Source: Solen grandis (lineage: Eukaryota; Mollusca; Bivalvia; Adapedonta; Solenidae). Taken from it: DNA of 64,000 bases. Of the stretch, positions 22,135 to 32,815 are shown piece after piece (within the stretch, counting starts at the first letter, position 1; every line of letters begins with the position of its first letter). Where the stretch lies: positions 42,995,224 through 43,059,223 of the forward strand of contig CM037782.1 in NCBI GenBank assembly GCA_021229015.1. Direction: 5' to 3'. A model generated the notes under the pieces. It was not told where the DNA came from. It ran no database searches and worked only from the letters and a program-made list of their open reading frames with translations. Position numbers and translations under genes: made by a program.

Positions 22135-23665
22135 ACAAGAGGGCCATGATGGCCCTGGATCGCTCACCTGAGTACCATTGCTACAACTGATTACAAGGTT
22201 TTTAAACAGACAAGAATTCTGATATAACTCAATCTTAAACATTTTAGCCCTGACAATACTACACACCAAATATATAAGCACTGGGCCTTATGGTGGGGTC
22301 ATTTATCTCCAAAGGGCCACCATTTTAAAAAGCTTGATAATGAACCATTAGATGATGCTACATACCAAATATCTAAGCTCTAGGCCTAATGGATTCATAG
22401 AAGAAGATTTTTAAAGATTTTCCTATATAACTCTATGTTAAACAAGTGACCCCTGGTGCGGGGGCATTTATCACCATAGGGTCATGATTTGTACAATCTT
22501 GGTAATAAACCATAAGATGATGCTTCATACCAAATATCTAATCTCTAGGCCTTATGGATTCATAGAAGAAGATTTTTAAAGATTTTCCTATATAACTCTA
22601 TGTAAAACAAGTGACCCATGGTGCGGGGTCATTTATCCCATAGGGCTATGATTTGTACAATCTTGGTAATGAACCATAAGATGATGCTACATACCAAATA
22701 TCTAAGCTCTAGGCCTAATGGATTCATAGAAGAAGATTTTTAAACATTTTCCTATATAACTCTATGTAAAACAAGTGACCCCTGGTGCGGGGGCATTTAT
22801 CACCGTAGGGCTATGATTTGTACAATCTTGGTAATGAACCATAAGATGATGCTACATACCAAATATCTAATCTCTAGGCCTTATGGATTCATAGAAGAAG
22901 ATTTTTAAACATTTTCCTATATAAATCTATGTTAAACAAGTGACCCCTGGTGCGGGGGCATTTATCACCATAGGGTCATGATTTGTACAATCTTGGTAAT
23001 GAACCATAAGATGATGCTTCATACCAAATATCTAATCTCTAGGCCTAATGGATTCATAGAAGAAGATTTTTAAACATTTTCCTATATAATTCTATGTAAA
23101 ACAAGTGACCCCTGGTGCGGGGGCATTTATCACCGTAGGGCTATGATTTGAACAATCTTGGTAATGAACCATTAGATGATGCTACATACCAAATATCTAA
23201 GCTCTAGGCCTAATGGATTCATAGAAGAAGATTTTTAAAGATTTTCCTATATAACTCTATGTAAAACAAGTGACCCCTGGTGCGGGGTCATTTATCACCG
23301 TAGGGCTATGATTTGTACAATCTTGGTAATGGCCCATAAGATGATGCTACATACCAAATATCTAAGCTCTAGGCCTTGCAGTTTTGCAGAAGAAGATTTT
23401 CAAAGTTTGCATTTTTAAAATCTATTTTTAGCTCCTGTGACCTACTTTTTTAACCAATCTGAATAATTTGTACAACTTTGATAGAGGGCATCATAAGGAT
23501 GATTCCTGTGAAGTTTGGTCAAAATCCCTTCAGCGGTTCATGAGGAGATGTTGTTTAAAGCAAATTGTTGACGACGGACGGACGCACGCACGCACGCACG
23601 GACGACGGACAAAAGGCGATCACAATAGCTCACCATGAGCACGTTGTGCTCAGGTGAGCTAAAAA
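22135..23665 (+). mobile_element. Element E6: pearl/Helentron-like with ~164-bp core units
   Basis: The head GAGGGCCATGATGGCCC is followed by CGCTCACCTGAG. Seven highly similar ~164-bp units follow (ACCATAAGATGATGCTACAT near 22346, 22508, 22672, 22836, 23000, 23168 and 23331; also GTGACCCCTGGTGCGGGG). One block of the E4 type follows, then a GACGCACGCACGCACGG tract, hairpin GAGCAC..GTGCTC and GGTGAGCTAAAAA. Units are far more alike than those of E3, suggesting recent amplification or conversion. Confidence 0.75.
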
Positions 23666-25782
23666 TGATAACAGTACTTTACTGATATCTAGTACTCTGC
23701 TACTTGTGTTAATTAACACAAGATCTTTTCTTAAAGAATTATGAATATAACTGGTCCATGCCCTTTTATACACGATCGCGACCGCTCAATGAGCGCTTGT
23801 GAACCAACACATAGAAGTATAGCACGTGCTAGAGAACTTATGGTTAACTGTCAAATAGCCGAAAAAAATGTAATGATGCATGAGCAACTGCATGCAACCT
23901 GCACCTTATATACAGAGGGAAAGAGATACCCATATTGCTGCTTCTTTAAACAATTATTTAATTAAAAAAATGAAGACCGGAAGGCCATCTTGTTCGAAGA
24001 GAAGTAATTAGTGAAGAGGTTGTTGATTCTGTCGCAGCTTATACATGATGATAGCAGAAAATCTAATTTGCAAACAACTTCTAAATTGGTCCAGTGCTTT
24101 CAACCATAAGCACATATTATTTGTTCCTATAAAAGAACTGTTGCTATATTTTACTCGCTGTTTTAACTATAAAAAATATTTTTATTTGTTTTATCAATCA
24201 TAAGAATACTGTAAGACTTACTTGTATGTGATTTCTATAATTCTTAAAAGTCCATTAGTCTTTAATTTGTAAAGAACCCCACCCCCTCGAAAGAGAGAGA
24301 GAGAGAGAAAGATTTTTTTATTATTATTAATATCATCATCATCAAGATTTGCTATGGAAATATACTGATATATAGAATGTCTTCCTCTTCGGAATATAAT
24401 ATTTCTATGATGACAATTAAATTTTAGAATAATAATGTAATAATGATATACATTAAAAGGAATAAACAATATGAATCAAATTAATTAATGGAAGAAACTT
24501 GTAGTGATGTTGTTGTTGTCTAGTAGATTCCTCCGTTGTCTTCGGGACACTCCTTGGTAGGATGAAGAATTTTGAGTTTTCTGTATTAAGGGTCACACTT
24601 CATAATGTACAATCGCAATATTCTGAATATATATCTATAACGCGTAGGTGGCAGAGCTTTTAGTCAGACGGTATTAATTTAGTCATTACAGTTTATATTA
24701 CGTAGTATATACACATACTTATTCTAAGTTACATGTAAATTATTGTATAATATTTATTATAATAGAGGAACAGTTTTTGACTAAGCTATCCAGTGACACT
24801 ACGTACATAACACCCTGGTTTTTTCTGTGATAATGTTCTCATAATAAGCCTTCAACCATCTTTTAGGTTTTCTTTCACGTTAATTAGTATGGTTATAACA
24901 TTCATGTTGTGTAAAGGTTGATTGTCCCTCCCTCGCCTTGGGGTGGGATTGGGGGTGGGGGTGAGTGATGGTATATCGTTATCGGCAATACATAAAGGTG
25001 ACATATCCAGTCAAAATTAACACATGCTGTGCCCGCTGATAAAAAGGTATGACACGCGTCTGGTGAAATACAATTACGTTGGTTAAATATACACATTCAT
25101 GCATAAATGTACATACATGAGAAAAAAATCAGATATATTTTAAGCGAACTATACATGTAATAATATGGAATTTATAGATTTTTTCCCATTTAACTTTTAT
25201 CATGTAGTGAATTTGTGTTTTCACGGACAAGGAGAGATCGGTAATTTGACTAAAACCGTATGCCTCTATTCTCAAAGTCAGTATGTTAATCTTCTATTGT
25301 AGGGGTCCTGTTTTTTTTTTCTTTCTTTCTTTTTTTTTTTTGGTTTTTTTGCTGAAAAAAAAAAAGCATCGGAAAAGACAGTGGTTGGATAAAAGTGAGT
25401 CCGGAGGCGATACCCTAACTCATTTCGCGAAAAGACACATTGGTTATTTTACGTGTCAGGGGAATAGCACCGACCTATACACGGGAAAGAAGTTCCTGCT
25501 TAGAACCAGTAGCCTACTGAGTTCTCCGAGTTCCCATAGCAACCCCAATTTGCCGAGTGCAAGACAAGGGCAAATCTAGTACAAATTTTATATGTCTTGA
25601 CGCTATCACCGGAGAAATGTACCCCGGTTGGGTTTCGAATCCAAGACCTCCTGATATTATATTGCTTATTCAAACTGAAACAGAGGGAGAGAAGAAAACG
25701 AAATATGTTCTGTGCGAATTATGACGTTTGCATATGTGGAGAAAGAGAGAGAGAAAGGGGGGTAAATAAAGTAGGAAATAAA
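23666..25782. other. Gene-free interval
   Basis: No supported gene. It contains an (AG)n run near 24294-24310, G-rich DNA near 24930-24970, and poly-T/poly-A runs at 25310-25370. At 25380-25660 a moderately GC-rich block with a B-box-like GGTTTCGAATCC near 25630 may be a worn SINE, but no complete head or tail could be assigned. Confidence 0.4.
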
Positions 25783-25830
25783 AACAAGAGGCCCAAGGGC
25801 CATAGACGCTCACCAGAGTACATCTGCATT
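25783..25830 (+). mobile_element. Lone 5' head of a pearl/Helentron-like element
   Basis: CAAGAGGCCCAAGGGCC followed by CGCTCACCAGAG matches the head of E1-E7. No core unit or 3' end follows before the next intact element 0.9 kb away. Confidence 0.55.
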
Positions 25831-26662
25831 TTAAAATGAAACAACTGTTTTCTGTAACAAGGAATGTTTAACTGTGACTATTTTATGTGGTTCCTTTTGA
25901 GAGTGTCAATATGAGTCTATATGAAGGAAAAGGTTAAATCAGTAACAGTTGTTAATCTGGAAAAAGCAGCCAAACAATTTCAAGTACAGATAAATCGGAG
26001 TCAAAAAACACACAAAATACACCCTTGACTTGGAACAGTTAACTGGTTGTAAGTTGATGGATTACATTTTTTTTGGGGGGAGGGGGGGGAAACGTGCTTG
26101 CTTCCATTAAGATAAAAATATTTTAGACAACGGAGTGAAAAATCACACAAAAATACACCTTTGACTCCGAACAGTTTATAGTGACTTAAAACTGATTGTT
26201 GGAGGTTGATGGATCCGTTTGTCTCATATAGGACACTAAGGAAATTAATTAACAACAACTGCAAAAAATTACAATGTATATATTTTCCGTCTTCAATAAT
26301 GAATTTATATGTTGTATTAAATAACCACTTTATGCAATTTCACTTCTTTAATATAGAATCAATCTTCATACATGTGTTTCTGTTTTTTAAACTCAAAAGT
26401 ATATATCTGTAAATCTTTAATTGAAACAGAAGTGCAAATAGTAAAATGGTAAGATGGCAGATTTGTCTTGATGATGTCACGTGAAAACAAAGGACATTTC
26501 CTTTGATTTTGATTAATTGTTAAAATTGTCTGAAAAACAAAGTAAAAATTAGCCAATTAACCCTAAATAAACATCTATAACAATGTATTTTAAATCTGGC
26601 TAGCAGTTCTAAACAAGATGAATTTTAAATTTAGAGTTCTGCGTAAATCAATATAAATATAA

Positions 26663-27333
26663 CAAGAGGCCCATGATGGCCCTAAATCGCTCACCTGAGA
26701 TAAATAGGTTGACCCAAGGAACATCTGTACCAATTTATTTTAAAATCTGGCCAGTAGTTTTGAAGAAGATGATTTTTGAAGTTTTCATATTTTTTTTCTT
26801 TTTGTTGCCATGGCAACCAGAGTTCTATATGGATCAAGTTTATTTTAGGAACTTTTGTGAAGGTTGACCCAAGGATCATCCCTGCCAAGTTTAATCAAAT
26901 TCTGTCCAGTGGTTTCAGAGATGTTGTTTAAAGGTTTCTCTATATACATATTAGGCAAATAAGCCCCGCCCCTGGCGGCCATGTTTTTTTACGGATCGGA
27001 ATAATTTTAGCAACTTTGGTAGAGGTTGACCCAAGGAACATCTGTACCAAATTATTTTGAAATCTGGCCAGTAGTTTTGAAGGAGATGATTTTTAAAGTT
27101 TTCAAATTATTTTTCTTTTTGTAGCCATGGCAACCAGAGTTCTTCATGGATCAACTTTATTTTAGCAACTTTTGTAGAGCCTCACCCAAGGAACATTCCT
27201 GCCAAGTTTCATTAAATTCTGTCCAGCGGTTTCAGAGGAGATGTCGTTTAAAGAAAATTGTTGACGACGGACGACGGACGAAGGGCGATCCTAAAAGCTC
27301 ATTTGAGCACAAAGTGCTCAGGTGAGCTAAAAA
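26663..27333 (+). mobile_element. Element E7: pearl/Helentron-like, two dimer units
   Basis: The head CAAGAGGCCCATGATGGCCC is followed by CGCTCACCTGAG. Two ~315-bp units like those of E1/E2 follow, then GACGACGGACGACGGACG, a hairpin built of GAGCACAAAGTGCTC and GGTGAGCTAAAAA. It is nearly E1 with one unit fewer. Confidence 0.75.
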
Positions 27334-28345
27334 TCAAATTTACATCAACGCTCTTTGATTACAAATCTTCAATTTAAGTTATCAATAAAAATAATACCAA
27401 CAGAAAAAATATGAACCTGGCATTTCAATTTCATTTAGCCTAAAGAACAATTGAATTGAGCACATGCTGGGCATGGCAAAAGGGCAGCTGGGCGCCGCGC
27501 CCGGCTATTTAAGGCTAGCTGGGGCACTGTTGTATATATTTTCAATTATCGTCATGATGAAAGAGAAAAACAAACTGGCGGATGGGAGTGTTGAAACAAT
27601 GTCTTTGTTTACATTGTTGTAATGTGTAATTTAAGGATATAAATACAATATCTGTATGCTTTTAAGCATTACAATGTTCAAAGCAATTCAAAACAAAACA
27701 ATATATTGCAAATGACAGTTCCGGTAATATTGCCGACAAAATAAAATAAAGCTGGTAAGAGCAATAAAACTGTTTCTTTTAAACATTGTTTTATTTTATC
27801 TATTAAAGAAAACATTACATATCGGTTTCCTTTTATCTTAAAAAGAAAATTTTGGAATATGTTTTAAAAAAAAACTGCAAGAAAACAGTATATAAAGTGG
27901 GTGATTTTTTTTTTAATTTTCATAATTTGTTTATGGGAAATAAATTTTTCCCTTGAGAGTTTATGGTTGTCTCTCGGTCATTATTTCTTTCGAATATATT
28001 TTTTTTATTGATTTATTAATGTTCTGTTAAAACTGTACAGATTTCACGTTTTTATTATGGCAAATTGGTAGCATTCTGCCTTTGACCAAATACAAGTACA
28101 AATGTATATACATCATGCCATGTTATTTTAAACAGATCCAGGAGTCTGCTGTATAACAATGTGTCAATATGATATTTGATCGCAATACATTTTTTCTCTT
28201 AATTCTGATGACTATATATATAATGACCTGTTTAAGAGTATACAGATTTGATTATTTCCTTGTATCTCGTGGTCTGCTCTAAATAAGAGGTAAAATAGAA
28301 ATTGTACCATTTTGAACATAATCTTTACAAATTTCAAAATGACAG
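27334..28345. other. AT-rich interval, no gene seen
   Basis: No supported gene. A short GC-rich patch near 27485-27530, including GGGCGCCGCGCCC, stands out from the AT-rich background without further clues. Confidence 0.4.
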
Positions 28346-28625
28346 GTCAAGGAGGCCATGTGGTAAGAGCATCTGCCCCAGAATATTTGATCCTTGGATG
28401 CGACATACTAAACAAAGTCGTAAAAATGTACTGGTCCAGGTCTTATGCTTGGTGCTCAGAATAAATACAGGATATTTCCAGTACTGTTTGGTCTGGTGTA
28501 ATGTGACTGGGTGTGACATTATGCCACTTGTCTATGGCATGATACTGCAGTGTGGCCTCAAGTAAACATAGTCTTCTAATGACTGAAATACTGTCGCCTG
28601 GACTTTTAACTCAGTACATAAACTT
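28346..28625 (+). mobile_element. tRNA-derived SINE, diverged copy
   Basis: The central domain (TGTAATGTGACTGGGTG, CACTTGTCTATGGCATGATA, CTGCAGTGTGGC) and tail (AATGACTGAAATACTGTCG) match the copies at 38546 and 48641. The head GGCCATGTGGTAAGAGC is a worn A-box region. A frame of 87 codons across it is incidental. Confidence 0.7.
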
Positions 28626-29239
28626 GATAGTGACACAAACCCCAGTCCATTTATTAAATTCATACTTTAATAAGTTTGAATTGCATTGATCATTGATGCT
28701 GCCATTGGCATTAAATATAGGGGTTTGGGTTTCTCCATTGGAATTTCGATGGCAAATATTATAGGGTACTCTTGAGAAAAAAAAATTGTGTTATGCTGTA
28801 TTCATATATATACAAAAAGGTTAATAATTTCACTTTTTTTTCTGACAAATTGTACACCCTGCACTGGGCCAGGGCACTGCCTGATTTGAAATAAATATAC
28901 ATACAAGCAATTTTATCTATACAGAAAAAAATAGGATATAGAACCATATTGATGAATTTTGAGATATTCTAAGAGGGATGTTTTTTATTATTTCTGCTTG
29001 TTGTTGTTTTCAGTGTTTTTGTTTTAAAAGTGACTGGGGACAGGACTATGCATGCCTATATTTATAGACACCAACAAACGACACAGGATTGATTTTTTAC
29101 AATTGCTTGTTTTGAATTTAAATATAATTATGATGAAATAAATAATTTGACTTTGTTGCCCCAATATGTAGCGTTATTTAATTTTTTAACCATTTGAAAC
29201 ATTGTTTTTCTTTTTCACCTAGCATTCGAAGCAAGTTCC

Positions 29240-29449
29240 TGGATATTTATAATGAGCTTTAGAATTAATGAGTGTGTTTTTATCTACTTTGCTCGGCAAA
29301 GGGATAGAGCTTTTCACAAACATCGAAAATCTGGTAAACACACTGACCGAAAGAAATTCCTTGATCTAAAGCATCTTTTCAGGAAGTTAGTCAAACTTTC
29401 CTATGAATCATATCTTAAAGACATTCTTAATGTAGCCCAAGATGATCAG
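29240..29449 (+). mobile_element. LINE open-reading-frame fragment cut by gap
   Basis: The translated frame FARQRDRAFHKHRKSG followed by a long basic/hydrophobic helix (FLDLKHLFRKLVKLSYESYL) resembles the linker between the endonuclease and reverse-transcriptase domains of LINE ORF2 proteins. Neither catalytic domain is visible: the left side is non-coding and the right runs into the 100-N gap. The assignment rests on a short, low-complexity-like stretch. It could also be an exon of an unknown gene. Confidence 0.4.
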
Positions 29450-29549
29450 NNNNNNNNNNNNNNNNNNNNNNNNNNNNNNNNNNNNNNNNNNNNNNNNNNN
29501 NNNNNNNNNNNNNNNNNNNNNNNNNNNNNNNNNNNNNNNNNNNNNNNNN
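29450..29549. other. Assembly gap (100 N)
   Basis: Exactly 100 undetermined bases, hence a gap of unknown true length. Reading frames that appear to cross it mean nothing. Confidence 0.98.
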
Positions 29550-29739
29550 TCAATAAATGCAAGGAGGCATCTATGGAAACAAGTGACAGGGTAGTATTAC
29601 GCCGTTGTAGTCAGAATCTGCGCAGAGTAAGTTTATTATAACAAGCACAGTAATCAACCCTGCAATATTAGTGGGTCACTGCGCCTGATATGATAAAGAA
29701 AACAGATTAAAGATCAAAGTGCATACACTCCCCCGTAAA

Positions 29740-30008
29740 ATGGCTGAACAGCAGTTTCTACGCGAGTTATTTAAATATCTTAACACTAAATATCCTGGGG
29801 ATAATGATAAAAAGCTGTGGCTTCATCAATATACGGAGAAATTTGCAAAGAAATCAAAACCAACACTGAAGCGGACACGGAACGTAGTAAAGAAAGAAAT
29901 TCAAACAAAATTATTAAACTCATATTCAGAGGATAGACGAATCGAAGGTTTCGTGGATGTATGCTTAGACACGGATGTTTGGAAACAATTAAATATTAGG
30001 AATTATCC
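29740..30008 (+). CDS. Unrecognised coding exon (first exon candidate)
   Basis: An 89-codon open frame starts at ATG 29740 (MAEQQFLRELFKYL) and is lysine-rich, with balanced composition unlike the AT-rich shadow frames around it. It ends at a consensus donor, CC|GTAAGT, at 30008/30009, leaving phase 2. Mid-exon is a basic segment (KKSKPTLKRTRNVVKKE) and then a more acidic end (VDVCLDTDVWKQL). I recognise no family. Upstream, another short open stretch (29550-29625) also ends in GTAAGT, so earlier exons are possible. No downstream exon in the right phase was identified. It may belong to a gene damaged by the gap, or be a remnant. Confidence 0.45.
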
Positions 30009-30157
30009 GTAAGTAGCAACAAAAGGGACCTAATTTATAAATCTGCTATACAATGTCTTGTAATTTATCATTTGAAACAAACAAAATGGAAACGTGGGTG
30101 TATTCTTAGCACAGAATTGTATAAAGTTTTCAGTGTCACACTGTTTTGCCCTTATAA

Positions 30158-30319
30158 GACTTTACAAACTTGTCGAAGCATATCCAGGTTTACGAAAGTC
30201 TTGGATTGATACTTAAAAATATGAAAGTTGTTGAAGAAATTTGCAAAGAGCATAGTGGTAAATGTCAATTGTTTGTTGAGAATTACAATGTAATAATCAA
30301 TACTTGGTTGTTTTACTAA
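30158..30319 (+). pseudogene. Possible coding remnant, function unknown
   Basis: A 53-codon open stretch (including VYESLGLILKNMKVVEE and HSGKCQLFVENY) ends at TAA 30317. Its composition looks protein-like, but it has no start codon and no good polypyrimidine tract. Joining it at CAG/GTTTAC to the exon ending at 30008 would put it out of phase. It is a decayed exon or chance. Confidence 0.25.
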
Positions 30320-31003
30320 GGGACATTATCAACAACGGAAAAAAAGGACAGAGTAGTATTACAACGAAATAGTGAATAAACTGATAATCACAATAATTAG
30401 TATGTATATACATGTACGTTATCAAGACGTAGCAGCAAGGCTGATGGTGTATTGTTATCTAGACTCAAGTGAAATTTAGTAAGTCAAGCTGCTGTTTGTA
30501 AAATTTTGTATAGGATCACCATAGATTGTTAGTGTGAGAAAAACTACGATATAGTTATCTGCAATAAAGTTTTTACGGTTTAGAATTTGTTATATTTTAA
30601 GTCTTTTTAAGATTTATATAGTAAAACCCCCATGATAATTAATTTCCCAGTATGATTGTATAGTTGTTGAAATATATGATATTGTACATTTTTACTGAGT
30701 CAGATTTCTACGATATATGTGTATCGTAGAATTCTGCGATAAAAATTCTTAAAAGAGCTATTTTAGTGATATTTTAGGTCTTAAGACGGGAAATTAGGTC
30801 TATATATCGTACAACCCCCATATATCATATTATCATATATATAAACATCCCCGGTAACATCCAAATTCTTGGTGTTATATAGAAAAAAAATAAATCACAT
30901 ACGTTTAGATAATACTTTGGTGAAGTGACTCATCTTCATTTAAAGTCTAATCTATAAGTACCTTATCACAGTTGCATAAAAAAACAGATACCGACTCATT
31001 GTG
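30320..31003. other. AT-rich interval; missing exons of the minus-strand transporter not found
   Basis: I looked on the minus strand for the next exon expected after 31007 (start of the second half of an SLC16 N-domain) and saw none. There are short ATATCGTA-type near-repeats around 30700-30840. Confidence 0.4.
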
Positions 31004-31182
31004 TTACGAGTATAAATGTTTGATATCAAATTGTATATGAAGAACCAAAAGCAGTGTAATGCACAAACTGCCGACCCATCCCGTATGTCCTGATCCTGCT
31101 TGGAAGTAGTTCAACATCTCCGTGTACAGCAATCCGTATGCCTTTATCTCTCCAATCACCAGCATGTACAAGACTGTGCTGC
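31004..31182 (-). CDS. Transporter-like gene, exon 2 (3' boundary uncertain)
   Basis: The acceptor CCTCCACAG precedes 31182. The frame is open to TAA at 31006-31004. Homology-like character ends near LLLVLH (about 31040), so the true splice donor has probably been lost or lies there without a consensus GT. Confidence 0.55.
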
Positions 31183-31571
31183 CTGTGGAGGATATATGAA
31201 GTTTTAAATTTCATGTTTTCCATATTAATTGCAAAAAAAAATTCCGAAACACTTTCGCACACATTTTCACATTTTCATTTAAATCTAAAGGGACAAATCC
31301 TGTCAATTCACCTCTCCACAAAACGTGAATTTGTAGGTTGCCCCCCTTCTTTGAGTATGTTGTCAGCTATGTATCAAAATATTGAATATACTTATAAGTA
31401 TATGCATAATCCGCACAAGTATCAATTTTGAATTTGTTCCAGTCTACCTAAATTTTCATAATGTAAAATGCAGTAATTAATTACCTGTCTATGAATATTT
31501 AGTTACTTACCAATCAGAATAACAATTGCATATCCCTTGTCCACTTTGACATCTTTTCTCTCGTCCGCCAT
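31004..31571 (-). CDS. SLC16-type (monocarboxylate transporter-like) N-terminal part, incomplete
   Basis: Two minus-strand exons splice in frame. Exon 1 (31571-31511) encodes MADERKDVKVDKGYAIVILI and ends at G|GTAAGT. Exon 2 starts at 31182 after CTCCACAG and continues GSTVLYMLVIGEIKAYGLLY, then a stretch with YFQAGSGHTGWVGSL. A short charged N terminus, first transmembrane helix, IKAYG-type turn and the YFQ-G-T-W-GSL motif before helix 2 are the SLC16 signature. Such proteins move monocarboxylates or related solutes across membranes. After LLLVLH the frame degrades and stops at 31006 with no convincing donor, and no later exons were found. It is likely a truncated copy or a gene broken by rearrangement or assembly. 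It lies head-to-head with the methyltransferase gene at 32711. Confidence 0.65.
31511..31571 (-). CDS. Transporter-like gene, coding exon 1
   Basis: ATG at 31571, 20 codons plus one base, donor GTAAGT. Splicing to 31182 gives G|GC (Gly), preserving frame. Confidence 0.65.
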
Positions 31572-32662
31572 TAATGAAATACGTATTACCGCGTGAAGCT
31601 CACGCTTTATGCATAAGTTTGATAAGCTTGTTTTATATGCATGGTTGCATTTTGCGATGTGTTTAAGTTACAGGTAAGATATTGTGCAAATTAAATCATC
31701 CATAACAGAAACGCTAATAACGATAACGATGAGATGAAAAGTGGGTAAACAAATTTGAAACCGTCAAAATATTCAATTCTAGATATCATTTTCCTCCCAC
31801 GCAAATGATAATTTCCGTCACTAAATGTTTTAAAGCGATTCGGTTTCTGATTACTATGGACTCATTAAGGTTCTTTGGGACTTATTTTTGTTGATTTCGT
31901 GGATTACTTTACCAAAATATATTAAGCGCCACTAAAAACTAAATAGACCTCACGTTTTCTTAATCTAAATCTAAATGTGCACGGTATTTGACATTTTGAT
32001 AGAAAAAATCTTATCCGCAGAGTACACTTACAAGATTCCAAAAATATGTGAAAGCACAGTAAGATAGTAATTCTTTTTTACGAAGTTAACAGCCCTTTTT
32101 GAGTACACAAGTGTAATCGAAAAACGATAACGTAACCGGATCATTCATTTTTTTAAAGGTAAATCAGGGTATTTGGCTACAGTACCTTAATTCCAATAAA
32201 ACATGCTTATTACACAAACTTCTTTGTATATCAGGACAGGATTTGTCAATCCTATTCAAAACAACATGTACCGCGCACAAGTTCTATAATTATCAATGTG
32301 CATATGTGTGTAAAGCGGTTTGAGTGCATACACTACAGAATCCGCTGTTAATTGATATAATATTTGACACGAAACACCGGTTTTAGTTATCTGATTAACA
32401 AAACATGCGTTCTTATTAATCACCACGGTCTACTCTGAGTGCGTTGTAAAGACAGGAGGTTTCAAGATAGCTTTCCTTTTATTACTATACATCATTTATA
32501 ACCTTATTTTGGATACACTTACAACCTAATTTATTTATTGATAAATGAGATATTGGTGTAATTGTATAATGACAGAAGTAACTGTATTTACTTGCACGTG
32601 TCAGGTATAAATTACTTTTGACAAAAATGGTACGTCATAAATAAGGACCCGTCCACACAGTT
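31572..32662. promoter_or_regulatory. Head-to-head intergenic interval
   Basis: About 1.1 kb separates the transporter-like start codon (minus) from the methyltransferase start (plus). No TATA box or named site is convincing. The interval must contain both 5' flanks if both are transcribed. Confidence 0.35.
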
Positions 32663-32704
32663 GACGATAGCAGGCAGACGATAGCAGGCAGACGATAGCA
32701 GGCA
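32663..32704 (+). repeat. 14-bp x3 tandem repeat just upstream of a start codon
   Basis: Three exact copies of GACGATAGCAGGCA end seven bases before ATG 32711. This is probably in the 5' untranslated region of the methyltransferase gene. Confidence 0.85.
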
Positions 32705-32710
32705 GACACA

Positions 32711-32815
32711 ATGAGAGCCAAGAGTAGGACTGGCGTTGTATCTGGCATGTTTATTGCAACAGTGATTATTCGCATTTATTTGTGCAAAAATGGAAGTAAC
32801 ACTGAGCATCAAAAC
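32711..32815 (+). CDS. METTL24-like: METTL24-like exon 1
   Basis: 35 codons from ATG 32711, encoding the basic start and signal-anchor helix. Ends in phase 0 at AAC|GTAAGT. Confidence 0.7.

Noticed and set aside
23741..23965. 74-codon frame after E6
   Set aside because: Mixed composition but no family resemblance, no splice sites or poly(A) signal nearby; could not be supported as a gene.
25283..25839. Two adjacent frames of 98 and 80 codons
   Set aside because: The first begins in a poly-T/poly-A tract and the block resembles a worn repeat with a B-box-like word. No evidence of protein function.
28302..28565. 87-codon frame
   Set aside because: Coincides with a SINE copy whose central domain and tail are shared with three others.
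29252..29641. 129-codon frame crossing the N gap
   Set aside because: The gap length is arbitrary, so continuity of the frame across it is meaningless. Only the left part was retained, as a possible LINE fragment.
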